From Melioribacteraceae bacterium (GTDB lineage: Bacteria > Bacteroidota > Ignavibacteria > Ignavibacteriales > Melioribacteraceae): DNA of 5,571 nt. Made by a program: the position numbers and the translations under genes. This document shows positions 1-5,571 of this stretch, in pieces. The number at the start of each line of letters is the position of its first letter. The stretch's first letter is position 1. The stretch is taken from the NCBI GenBank assembly GCA_026983755.1, contig JALSTL010000009.1, forward strand, positions 1 to 5,571, given 5' to 3'. Under the pieces are notes generated by a model. The model saw nothing but the letters and a program-made list of their open reading frames with translations, was not told the origin of the DNA and did not search any database.

Positions 1-152
1 CGGGAATGGACTTATCAACAGCTTATAAAACGGAACTTTTCGATATTGTTATGGAAAAATTCACTTCCAATTTTAATTTATTAAACATGAGTGAACACGC
101 TAAGTTGATTATGCAAAGAAATGAAACTCTTCCCATAAAAATTCATAATTAA
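1..152 (+). CDS. C-terminal end of an unrecognised protein (5' truncated by window edge)
   Basis: An open frame enters from the left edge (first full codon at base 3) and ends at a TAA at 150-152, leaving 49 residues that finish ...LPIKIHN. The segment has a plausible protein composition, with mixed hydrophobic and charged residues and a likely amphipathic helix around DIVMEKFTSNF. It has no motif that I can assign to a family. An internal ATG at 6-8 could make it a very short complete gene, but no upstream ribosome binding site can be judged, so a truncated longer gene is more likely. It is followed by a 176-bp AT-rich gap, so it is probably not in the same transcription unit as the next gene. 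Function is unknown. Confidence 0.55.
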   Translation, partial: GMDLSTAYKTELFDIVMEKFTSNFNLLNMSEHAKLIMQRNETLPIKIHN

Positions 153-237
153 ATTTATTGCAAATCAATTAAATACCTACATCTTATCATTTTATACTAA
201 AATTTAGAATAAATCTTCTATCTTTCAAATTTGGAAC

Positions 238-260
238 AATTGTTGATTTAAATCACAATT
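238..260. repeat. Imperfect inverted repeat upstream of the T9SS cargo gene
   Basis: The left arm AATTGTTGATTT (238-249) matches the reverse complement of the right arm AAATCACAATT (250-260) at all 11 positions if one T in the left arm is bulged out. The centre is TTTAAA. It lies about 70 bp upstream of the start codon at 329, in the only intergenic space before that gene, so it could be an operator or part of a promoter region. In sequence this AT-rich, such symmetry can also arise by chance. No convincing TTTG / TAnnTTTG promoter pair of the Bacteroidota type could be fixed around it. Confidence 0.3.
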
Positions 261-318
261 AAGAAATACAATTATTTTCCGATAATAAAATCGTATTAAA
301 AAATTAAAAACAAATTTT

Positions 319-323
319 AGAGG
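319..323 (+). promoter_or_regulatory. Ribosome binding site for the T9SS cargo gene
   Basis: AGAGG ends 5 nt before the ATG at 329. Together with the signal peptide encoded directly after it, this fixes the start. Clear Shine-Dalgarno sites are uncommon in many Bacteroidota, so it is worth noting that this gene and the one at 3799 both have one. Confidence 0.6.
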
Positions 324-328
324 AAAAC

Positions 329-1870
329 ATGAAAAAACTTACCTTGCTTTTTTTATTTTTAGCAATAACATTGCATGCGCAAATTAGTTTTGTATCTTCG
401 TACCCTGCCAATGGTTCAAGCGCAGTAGGGCTGAATGACACATTAAGTATTACATTTAGTGCTCCGTTAGATACAATTAACGGTATTGTATTTGGCGAAA
501 CTCTATTGACTAATATCAATAGAAATACCGAAATATGGTTCGGCAATGATGCACGTACAATTTATTTTGCTCCGACATTGGAAGAAAATAAAAACTATTT
601 TATAATTGTTACAACAGCAAAAGCAGCCGACGGTAGTATTCTATCAAAACCATTTATCATTCAATTCACAACTGCAGCTGTATTTTCCGGATACACTGTT
701 AGTGGAAGTGTCTCATTTGAAGACGAATCTATTAATCCTGCTAATACAATAGTTGCATTACTAAAAAATAAATTTAACGGACAAAGACCGGAATTACTAT
801 TTGCAAATATTACCGGTAGTGACGGAAGTTATACTATTGAGCATGTTCCGAACGGGACTTATTATCCACTGGCAGCTAAAGATGTAAACGGTGACGGAAG
901 AATAGACCCGGGTAAAGGTGATGTGCTGGGGAAAGGTGATTCAATTGTTGTAGATGGTTCGGATATTTCGGGAATTAATTTAATATTGCAAAAACTAACC
1001 AGACCGAATTTTAAAAGAGCCAAAGCAATAATCGATAGTCTTAAAAAAGGTGCTTTGTTTAATAATTTAAAACTATTTTATGTAACAACATGGCAAACGG
1101 ATTCTACTGGCAGAGCCAACGAATGGCAATTTTATCTTATGAATAGTTTTACACATAATGTTACAAAAGTTGTTGTATCAAGTGAAGGTCATTCTGTTGA
1201 ACAAATGGGAATGAATTTTACCGATTGGATAAGAAACTTCAGACCATTGGGTGATTCACTTTCTTTTGCAGCAGTACCTGATTCATTTGTTGCGAAAATT
1301 GAAAAAAGAATTGGTAGAGCGTTAAGACATAGAAAATTACCCGATAGTTTAGCTTTGGAAGTACAATTAAGTTTGGGTGATGTTGCTCATGACGGATTTT
1401 GGAATATTGTACCGGATACATCCAAATTTTATTGGGGTTTGAGATATAGAATTTATAATCGTAAAAAAACGGAAGATAGCGGAAATGCTGCCTTGGGTAA
1501 AATAGTTTTATTAAATTCAAATGAAGAACATCTGTTTTTAGCAGATTATAAAACCGGAAAAGAAGTTGCCGTTACGGGAATAACAAAAGATAATAATAAA
1601 GTTGCTAATGATTTTTCACTAAATCAAAACTATCCGAATCCTTTTAATCCTACTACCGTAATCAGTTATCAAATTCCAAATTCTGAATTTGTAACATTAA
1701 AAATTTATAATATTCTTGGTAGTGAAATAGCAACATTAGTAAATAATAAACAATCAGCGGGAACATATAAAGTAAATTTTGATGCAAGCAATTTAACAAG
1801 CGGAATATATTTCTATCAAATACAAGCCGGAGAATTTACACAAGTACGTAAAATGCTGTTGCTCAAATAA
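329..1870 (+). CDS. Secreted modular protein: Ig-like (Big_5) domain, carboxypeptidase-regulatory-like domain, T9SS type A sorting domain
   Basis: This 513-residue protein is probably exported by Sec and then carried across the outer membrane by the type IX system. Residues 1-18 form a signal peptide (basic MKK, hydrophobic LLFLFLAITL, cleavage likely near HAQ). Residues about 19-117 resemble a bacterial Ig-like Big_5/SbsA domain (SSYPANGS...ITFSAPLD...IYFAPTL...ITT-like ends). Residues about 121-220 resemble a carboxypeptidase-regulatory/prealbumin-like beta fold (VSGSVSF, DGSYTIEHVPNGTYYPLAAKD). This fold contains a calcium-loop-like DVNGDGRID at 185-193, although the usual acidic residue at loop position 12 is a lysine. 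Residues about 225-415 are an unassigned region, faintly PepSY-like (DSTGRANEWQFYL). Residues about 428-513 are the T9SS type A sorting domain, with NYPNPFNP at 434-441, LKIYNILG, SGIYFYQI and a terminal RKMLLLK. The gene stands alone and ends at a hairpin. No enzymatic motif is visible. A surface, adhesion or envelope role is an inference. Confidence 0.88.
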   Translation: MKKLTLLFLFLAITLHAQISFVSSYPANGSSAVGLNDTLSITFSAPLDTINGIVFGETLLTNINRNTEIWFGNDARTIYFAPTLEENKNYFIIVTTAKAADGSILSKPFIIQFTTAAVFSGYTVSGSVSFEDESINPANTIVALLKNKFNGQRPELLFANITGSDGSYTIEHVPNGTYYPLAAKDVNGDGRIDPGKGDVLGKGDSIVVDGSDISGINLILQKLTRPNFKRAKAIIDSLKKGALFNNLKLFYVTTWQTDSTGRANEWQFYLMNSFTHNVTKVVVSSEGHSVEQMGMNFTDWIRNFRPLGDSLSFAAVPDSFVAKIEKRIGRALRHRKLPDSLALEVQLSLGDVAHDGFWNIVPDTSKFYWGLRYRIYNRKKTEDSGNAALGKIVLLNSNEEHLFLADYKTGKEVAVTGITKDNNKVANDFSLNQNYPNPFNPTTVISYQIPNSEFVTLKIYNILGSEIATLVNNKQSAGTYKVNFDASNLTSGIYFYQIQAGEFTQVRKMLLLK

Positions 1871-1884
1871 ATTAACCCCAAAAT

Positions 1885-1910
1885 TTCCCCTCCTTTAACA
1901 AGGAGGGGAA
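1885..1910. terminator. Perfect hairpin between convergent genes, putative bidirectional terminator
   Basis: The arms TTCCCCTCCTT (1885-1895) and AAGGAGGGGAA (1900-1910) pair perfectly over 11 bp around a TAAC loop. The hairpin begins 14 nt after the stop of the upstream + strand gene and directly abuts the stop codon of the minus-strand gene (1911-1913). It can therefore serve transcripts from both sides. There is no long U-tract: the minus-strand side has ATTTT and the plus side has TTAAAACTTT. Intrinsic termination may be weak, and the element could equally be an mRNA 3'-end stabiliser or a dispersed palindromic repeat. Confidence 0.65.
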
Positions 1911-3554
1911 TTAAAACTTTAATTTTGTAAACAGCTCAAGCTTACTCTCATAATCCTTCAAATAATGAACTTTAACCTTGTTTCTGTTTTTAACCAGCCA
2001 GCTAAGAGAAATTTTTATTTTTTCCAAATCCTTTTGCTCCATACCTGCAAGCAAGTGAAAAGTGTTGTCAAAATAATCATCAAGTGCAACATCAAAAAAA
2101 TCTTGTTCCTTTAAATAATAATTTTTTATAAAAACCCTTCCTTCCAAAAATAAAATATAATCAATTGAAAAAGAGTCTTTTACTTCAATAAGAACGTTAG
2201 CTTTATTTATAGGTTCGGCAAGAATAGAAGAACGTGAAAGCTGGTTTAAAATCAAATTGACGGTATCTCTAAACTCGGCAGCTTCCTCATATTTTTGCCT
2301 TTCGGACAAATCTTTCATTTTGTTTAGCAATCTATTAACTGCTTTTTGATTTTTTCCCTCTAAAAATTCATAAACATTTTCCAACTCAATTTTATAATCG
2401 TCTTTAATATCTTTATTTATGCAAGGAGCAAGACATCTTTTAATATCAAACAAATAACACTTTTTGTTTTTGGACAATTCCTTATCGTTGCATTCGCGTA
2501 ACAAATAAGTTTTATCAACTATCTCTTTTAATGATTTGGCTGTAATACGGTTGGAGTATGGACCAAAATAATCATTTCCGTCAAAATCAAAATTTGATGA
2601 AACTTTAATATCCGGGTAAATATGAGAAAGAGAAACTCTGATAAAATAATTTTGGGAATATCTTTTTAATAAAGTATTGAATTGCGGTTTGTGAATTTTA
2701 ATTAATTCGGCTTCCAAAACAAGAGCTGAAAGTTCGGACGCGGTAACAGCAAAACCTAAACGGTGTGCTTTACGGGAAATTTTTTTTGCTTTACGGGAAG
2801 CAGATGCCGAGAAATAATTTTTCACACGTTTCTTTAAGTTTTTAGCTTTGCCGATATAAATAATTTTATCTTTAGAATCTTTAAAAAAATATACACCGGA
2901 ACTATCAGGCAAGCTTGCCAAATCATCAATTAATTTCTTTTTTATTAATCTAAAACTTTTGGAAACGCTTGGTGTGCTTTGAAAACTAATAATATCATTT
3001 ATTGTTTCACCGTTGTGTTCTTCTTTTAGGATGGTAATTAATTTGATTAAAATTTTTGCAGTAACCGTTGCATCACCTAAAGCCCTATGAACGTTTTTAT
3101 GTCTTAATCTCAAATGTTTTGCCATGCTCCCAAGTGATTTACTTTTTAACCGGGGGAAAAGATGGCGAGATAATTTTAATGTACAAATTTGTGCCAAATT
3201 AGGTAGCACGGTATTTGCCAATTTAAATTCGGAACTTAAAAAAGCAAAATCGAACTGAAGGTTGTGACCAACTAAAACGGTTTCGTCAATAAATTCTTTA
3301 ATTTCATTTACTATATCCTCAAACTTCGGAGCGTTTAATAAATCTTCATTTTCAATACCGGTAAGCCGAGAAATAAACGGAGGAATGTCAATTCCGGGAT
3401 TAAAAAAGGATTGAAAAGTATCAACAATTTTAAAGTTTTCAACACGAACAATTCCTATTTCGATTGCTCTGCTAGCTGGCGGAGAAGTTCCGGTAGTTTC
3501 AAAATCTATAACGCTAAAGGTTGTTTCGGAAAAAGGCTTTTCTTTTATTTTCAT
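1911..3554 (-). CDS. DEDDh exonuclease (DnaQ-like) fused to UvrC N-terminal GIY-YIG nuclease, Cho/UvrC-like repair protein
   Basis: This 547-residue protein combines two nucleases. Residues about 11-175 are a DnaQ/epsilon-type 3'-5' exonuclease with all five DEDDh residues: D17 and E19 (VIDFETTG), D102 (GHNLQFDFAFL), and H156 and D161 (HRALGDA). Residues about 215-300 match the UvrC GIY-YIG domain: GVYFF at 220-224, YIGKAKNLKKRV at 233-244 with the catalytic-type Tyr and Arg243, Glu281 and Asn293 (LIKIHKPQFN). Cysteines 355, 366, 374 and 378 (ending RCLAPC) fit the spacing of the UvrC iron-sulphur cluster ligands. Residues about 403-437 form a UVR motif (YEEAAEFRD), the UvrB-contact element of UvrC. 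The RNase H-like second nuclease and helix-hairpin-helix domains of full UvrC are absent. The likely role is single-sided incision plus 3' trimming in DNA repair. Similar fusions are known, for example mycobacterial Rv2191. The start is the first ATG after an in-frame TAG at 3582-3584, and no Shine-Dalgarno is visible. The last ~105 residues are unassigned. Confidence 0.9.
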   Translation of the reverse strand: MKIKEKPFSETTFSVIDFETTGTSPPASRAIEIGIVRVENFKIVDTFQSFFNPGIDIPPFISRLTGIENEDLLNAPKFEDIVNEIKEFIDETVLVGHNLQFDFAFLSSEFKLANTVLPNLAQICTLKLSRHLFPRLKSKSLGSMAKHLRLRHKNVHRALGDATVTAKILIKLITILKEEHNGETINDIISFQSTPSVSKSFRLIKKKLIDDLASLPDSSGVYFFKDSKDKIIYIGKAKNLKKRVKNYFSASASRKAKKISRKAHRLGFAVTASELSALVLEAELIKIHKPQFNTLLKRYSQNYFIRVSLSHIYPDIKVSSNFDFDGNDYFGPYSNRITAKSLKEIVDKTYLLRECNDKELSKNKKCYLFDIKRCLAPCINKDIKDDYKIELENVYEFLEGKNQKAVNRLLNKMKDLSERQKYEEAAEFRDTVNLILNQLSRSSILAEPINKANVLIEVKDSFSIDYILFLEGRVFIKNYYLKEQDFFDVALDDYFDNTFHLLAGMEQKDLEKIKISLSWLVKNRNKVKVHYLKDYESKLELFTKLKF

Positions 3555-3798
3555 TTTGTATTTACTGAATAAATATTCTTGCTAAATTTATAAAAAGAAT
3601 TTAAAATATTTACATGAAAGCTTTTTAATTTTAATCGATAGTAAAATATGAAAGATAAAATCCGATAAAAACCGGAGCACAATTTACATAAGAAGAAAAA
3701 TGTGTAATTTAATACATAAAATTGATATGAAATAACTTTTTTTAGTATTTTGTACTTTTAATTTAATAAATATTAAATATAATGATGAGGGCAATCTT
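3555..3798. promoter_or_regulatory. Divergent intergenic region, presumed to hold promoters for both flanking genes
   Basis: These 244 bp separate the minus-strand nuclease gene from the + strand cluster and must contain the start signals for both. The sequence is very AT-rich. On the + strand, TTG at 3722-3724 and TATTTTG at 3746-3752 loosely resemble the Bacteroidota -33 TTTG / -7 TAnnTTTG pair, with a slightly long spacing and one base missing. A TATAAT also occurs at 3778-3783, but without a matching -35 at normal distance. No open frame with good coding character, RNA gene or riboswitch is seen here. The promoter positions are guesses. Confidence 0.3.
3787..3790 (+). promoter_or_regulatory. 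Ribosome binding site for the small helical protein gene
   Basis: GAGG, within ATGAGGGCA, lies 8 nt before the ATG at 3799. It supports this start and argues that the small open frame is a real gene. Confidence 0.55.
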
Positions 3799-4068
3799 AT
3801 GTCGGAAAATATCCCATTGGAATTTGCTAATATTGGCGAATACCATAAAGCGGTTTTACAACAGTTAATTGACAATAATGCGTTGTTAAGAGTAATGCTG
3901 GATTATGAAATAGAAAAACATGCTTATAGAATAGCATCCGAAAACGGTTTTGAAACATTTACGGGAGAAGAAATAGAAAATAAAAAACTGGAGATTAAGA
4001 AACAGATAAACGAAAAAATAAGGGAATATAAATTACATGCCTTAGCTGAAATTAATTTGAGAAAATAA
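3799..4068 (+). CDS. Small charged, helical protein of unknown function
   Basis: This gene encodes 89 residues with no family that I recognise. The sequence is rich in Glu, Lys, Ile and Leu and looks almost entirely alpha-helical. Residues about 10-48 read as one helix (EYHKAVLQQLIDNNALLRVMLD and onward), then a short break around SENGFETFTG (47-56), then a highly charged helix at 57-83 (EEIENKKLEIKKQ) that could form a coiled coil. There is no signal peptide, membrane segment, cysteine cluster or obvious catalytic motif, so it is probably cytosolic and may oligomerise. A good ribosome binding site and codon use like its neighbours support expression. It is the first gene of a same-strand cluster, 42 bp before the YmdB-like phosphoesterase, with a strong palindrome in that gap. 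Co-transcription is plausible, but a functional link is unproven. Confidence 0.7.
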   Translation: MSENIPLEFANIGEYHKAVLQQLIDNNALLRVMLDYEIEKHAYRIASENGFETFTGEEIENKKLEIKKQINEKIREYKLHALAEINLRK

Positions 4069-4073
4069 ATTGT

Positions 4074-4089
4074 GGGAGCACGTGCTCCC
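4074..4089. repeat. 16-bp perfect palindrome before the phosphoesterase gene
   Basis: GGGAGCACGTGCTCCC is perfectly self-complementary and far more GC-rich than its surroundings. It lies 5 nt after the stop of the small-protein gene and 21 nt before the ATG at 4111. In RNA it could fold into a 6-bp stem (GGGAGC/GCTCCC) with an ACGT loop. Only TAAAATT follows, so it is a poor intrinsic terminator. As DNA it has the symmetry of a dimeric regulator site with a CACGTG core. It could also be an attenuator, a processing site that separates expression of the two genes, or a copy of a dispersed repeat. Confidence 0.6.
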
Positions 4090-4110
4090 TAAAATTGAAA
4101 CGGAAATTTA

Positions 4111-4917
4111 ATGAATTTAAATGTTTTATTTATTGGTGATGTTATTGGTAAACCCGGTATGAATATGATTGAAACTTGGTTGCCGGGATTAATACAAAAA
4201 TATAAAGCGGATTTGGTAGTAGTTAATACCGAAAACGCCTCAGACGGAAAAGGCTGCACCGAAAAAGAAGGACGAGTTCTATTTAATCTTGGTGTTCATG
4301 TTTTAACCGGAGGAAATCATACATGGGATAAACATCAATCGCAAGAATATTTAAAAAATGAAAAAAGAGCATTGAGACCTTTAAACTATCCAAAAGGAAC
4401 TTACGGAAACGGATATACAATTATTGAAACAAAAAAAGGAAAAGTTGCCGTTGTTAATTTACAAGGCAGAACTTTTATGCCTACAATTGATTGTCCGTTT
4501 AGAGCTGCGGAATGGCTTTTGAAAAAATTATCTGCTGAAACCAAAATGATTTTTATCGATTTTCACGCTGAAGCCACAGCCGAAAAGCTTGCTCTTGCAA
4601 ATTTTATAGACGGTAAAGCAAGTGTTTTGGTTGGAACTCATACGCATATCCAAACAGCAGATGAAAGAATTTTTCCCAACGGATTAGCCTATATTACCGA
4701 TGTAGGAATGACCGGACCTTATGATTCGGTTATCGGAATGAAAACCGAAGCCGCTATAAACAGATTCCTTTATCAAACACCACAAAAATATCAAACCGCT
4801 ACGGAACAACTGCACCTTTGCGGTGTGTTTGTTAAAATTGATAACCAAACCGGCTATGCTACGGAAATTGAGAGAATTTTAATACCGGAATTTGAAAAAA
4901 CAAAAAATGTAGAATGA
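4111..4917 (+). CDS. ymdB: YmdB-family metallophosphoesterase (2',3'-cyclic nucleotide 2'-phosphodiesterase)
   Basis: This 268-residue protein is close to the usual ~264 for the YmdB/TIGR00282 family, cytosolic di-metal phosphoesterases. Bacillus subtilis YmdB hydrolyses cyclic nucleotides and influences biofilm and motility decisions. The expected metal-binding residues are all present with a constant +2 offset from B. subtilis as I recall it: D10 (FIGDVIGKPG), E41 and N42 (NTENASDGKG), N69 (TGGNHTWD), H152 (DFHAEATAEK), and H177 and H179 (GTHTHIQTAD). H70 fits the proposed catalytic acid. Other family signatures are RPLNYP at 89-94 and ITDVGMTGPYDSVIG at 195-209. The start has only a weak GGA (4102-4104) as a binding site, but it begins exactly where the family's first beta strand begins. 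In Firmicutes and others the gene often follows rny (RNase Y). Here the preceding gene is a small unknown protein, and the following methyltransferase overlaps by 4 nt. The enzyme is expected to be active; the physiological role in this organism is not known. Confidence 0.93.
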   Translation: MNLNVLFIGDVIGKPGMNMIETWLPGLIQKYKADLVVVNTENASDGKGCTEKEGRVLFNLGVHVLTGGNHTWDKHQSQEYLKNEKRALRPLNYPKGTYGNGYTIIETKKGKVAVVNLQGRTFMPTIDCPFRAAEWLLKKLSAETKMIFIDFHAEATAEKLALANFIDGKASVLVGTHTHIQTADERIFPNGLAYITDVGMTGPYDSVIGMKTEAAINRFLYQTPQKYQTATEQLHLCGVFVKIDNQTGYATEIERILIPEFEKTKNVE

Positions 4918-5571
4918 AAAATTTTCAACTTCCACGTATTGATAGTGATATTTTTCTGAAGAAATATTTTAAAAAATTTTGTAGAATAAATCAGGGCGAA
5001 ATATGGAACGATCCCAAAGGGCAACATAGAATCGGATGCTTTGATGCAACCAACGAAAATTCCATATTGGAAATTATGGATGGACAAAAAGCAAAATTAG
5101 CTATACATGATCCGCCGTATAATATGATTGCTTTTGATATTCGAAATTCAAATGATTTTGTAAATTGGTGTAAAAAGTGGATTGATATTTCATACAAGGT
5201 GCTTGATAAAAATGCCGCATTATATGTTTGGCTAGGAGCAGATCAAAAAAAACATTTTGAACCGTTTCCGGAATTTATTTTAATGATGCGCAATACCGGT
5301 TTTGATTCCAAAAGTTTTATTACTATGAGGAACCAACGCGGTTACGGAACTCAAAAAAATTGGATGGCGGTTCGGCAAGAACTTCTTTATTATTCAAAAG
5401 GCAATCCGGTTTTTAATATAGAAAATGTTTATACGGATATTCCGAAAGTTTTAAAAGGTTATTATAAAAAGATTGGCGGAAAAGTAAAAGAAAATATTGA
5501 ACGAAGTAAATCCGATAAAATAAGGGCAAGTAATGTTTGGATAGATATCCAGCAAGTTTTCCATTTACGCG
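4914..5571 (+). CDS. Site-specific DNA methyltransferase, beta-type N6-adenine/N4-cytosine (3' truncated by window edge)
   Basis: 219 codons are visible before the right edge cuts the gene. The frame is fully open and starts at an ATG overlapping the phosphoesterase stop (ATGA, 4914-4917), which suggests translational coupling. The catalytic motif IV is DPPY at residues 66-69 (KLAIHDPPYNMIAFD), the hallmark of amino-methyltransferases that modify adenine N6 or cytosine N4. Around 100-108, AALYVWLG fits the strand after motif IV. Residues 140-161 (QRGYGTQKN..., RQELLYYSKG) and NVWIDIQQVF at 207-216 resemble the conserved regions before the QKP motif. Motif IV precedes the AdoMet-binding FxGxG motif, which is not visible in the 219 residues and should lie beyond the edge, so the order is of the beta class. 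It methylates DNA using AdoMet, either as part of a restriction-modification system or as a solitary enzyme. Target sequence and any partner nuclease cannot be read from this window. Confidence 0.88.
   Translation, partial: MKNFQLPRIDSDIFLKKYFKKFCRINQGEIWNDPKGQHRIGCFDATNENSILEIMDGQKAKLAIHDPPYNMIAFDIRNSNDFVNWCKKWIDISYKVLDKNAALYVWLGADQKKHFEPFPEFILMMRNTGFDSKSFITMRNQRGYGTQKNWMAVRQELLYYSKGNPVFNIENVYTDIPKVLKGYYKKIGGKVKENIERSKSDKIRASNVWIDIQQVFHLR

Noticed and set aside
153..328. A small gene or RNA in the gap before the secreted protein
   Set aside because: No open frame with coding character, no tRNA-like fold and no riboswitch-like conserved core were seen, only A/T-rich sequence with one inverted repeat.
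304..546. 80-residue minus-strand open frame over the start of the secreted protein gene
   Set aside because: It lies antisense to the well-supported signal peptide and Ig-like domain and has no ribosome binding site or family signature.
1239..1520. 93-residue minus-strand open frame
   Set aside because: It is a shadow of the secreted protein gene. Its composition (many Tyr, Phe, Gln, His) is typical of antisense reading of AT-rich coding DNA.
1911..3554. Annotation as DNA polymerase III epsilon (dnaQ) or as full uvrC
   Set aside because: The exonuclease domain is followed by a complete UvrC-type N-terminal half, which epsilon lacks. The C-terminal nuclease and HhH domains that define full UvrC are missing.
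3778..3783. TATAAT as a sigma-70 -10 box for the small-protein gene
   Set aside because: The nearest -35-like TTGTAC (3750-3755) is 22 bp away, too far. TATAAT is frequent by chance here, and Bacteroidota promoters use a different consensus.
3684..3875. 63-residue minus-strand open frame spanning the divergent region and the small-protein gene
   Set aside because: The opposite frame has a ribosome binding site and better coding character. This one crosses non-coding AT-rich sequence.
4854..5197. Two overlapping minus-strand open frames (77 and 68 residues)
   Set aside because: Both are antisense to the end of the phosphoesterase and to the methyltransferase, whose motifs (DPPY and others) are clear on the + strand.

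Overview
The window is AT-rich (roughly two-thirds A+T by eye). It looks like a chromosomal piece of a Bacteroidota/Chlorobi-group bacterium, most likely an Ignavibacteria-like lineage. The best clue is the secreted protein at 329-1870, whose C-terminus is a type IX secretion (T9SS) sorting domain with the NYPNPFNP motif typical of that group. The taxonomic call is an inference from this motif and from base composition; the sequence holds no rRNA or tRNA.

Layout. The tail of an unrecognised + strand gene (1-152) is followed by a 176-bp AT-rich gap with an imperfect inverted repeat. Next comes the modular T9SS-exported protein (329-1870). It converges on a minus-strand gene (1911-3554) that fuses a DnaQ-like 3'-5' exonuclease to the N-terminal half of UvrC (GIY-YIG nuclease, cysteine cluster, UVR motif). 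A perfect 11-bp-stem hairpin fills the 40-bp space between the two convergent genes. After a 244-bp divergent intergenic region, a + strand cluster runs to the right edge: a small helical protein of unknown function (3799-4068), a YmdB-family metallophosphoesterase (4111-4917) and the first 219 codons of a DNA adenine/cytosine-N4 methyltransferase (4914 to the edge). The methyltransferase start overlaps the phosphoesterase stop as ATGA. A 16-bp perfect palindrome lies just before the phosphoesterase gene.

How the parts relate. The exonuclease/GIY-YIG fusion points to DNA repair, probably nicking or trimming of damaged DNA in the manner of Cho/UvrC. The phosphoesterase and methyltransferase look co-transcribed and translationally coupled, but no functional link between a cyclic-nucleotide phosphodiesterase and DNA methylation is evident from the sequence. 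Each large gene belongs to a known family. The points most worth a second look are the fusion protein with its complete set of active-site residues, the ymdB-methyltransferase coupling, and the two strong palindromes.
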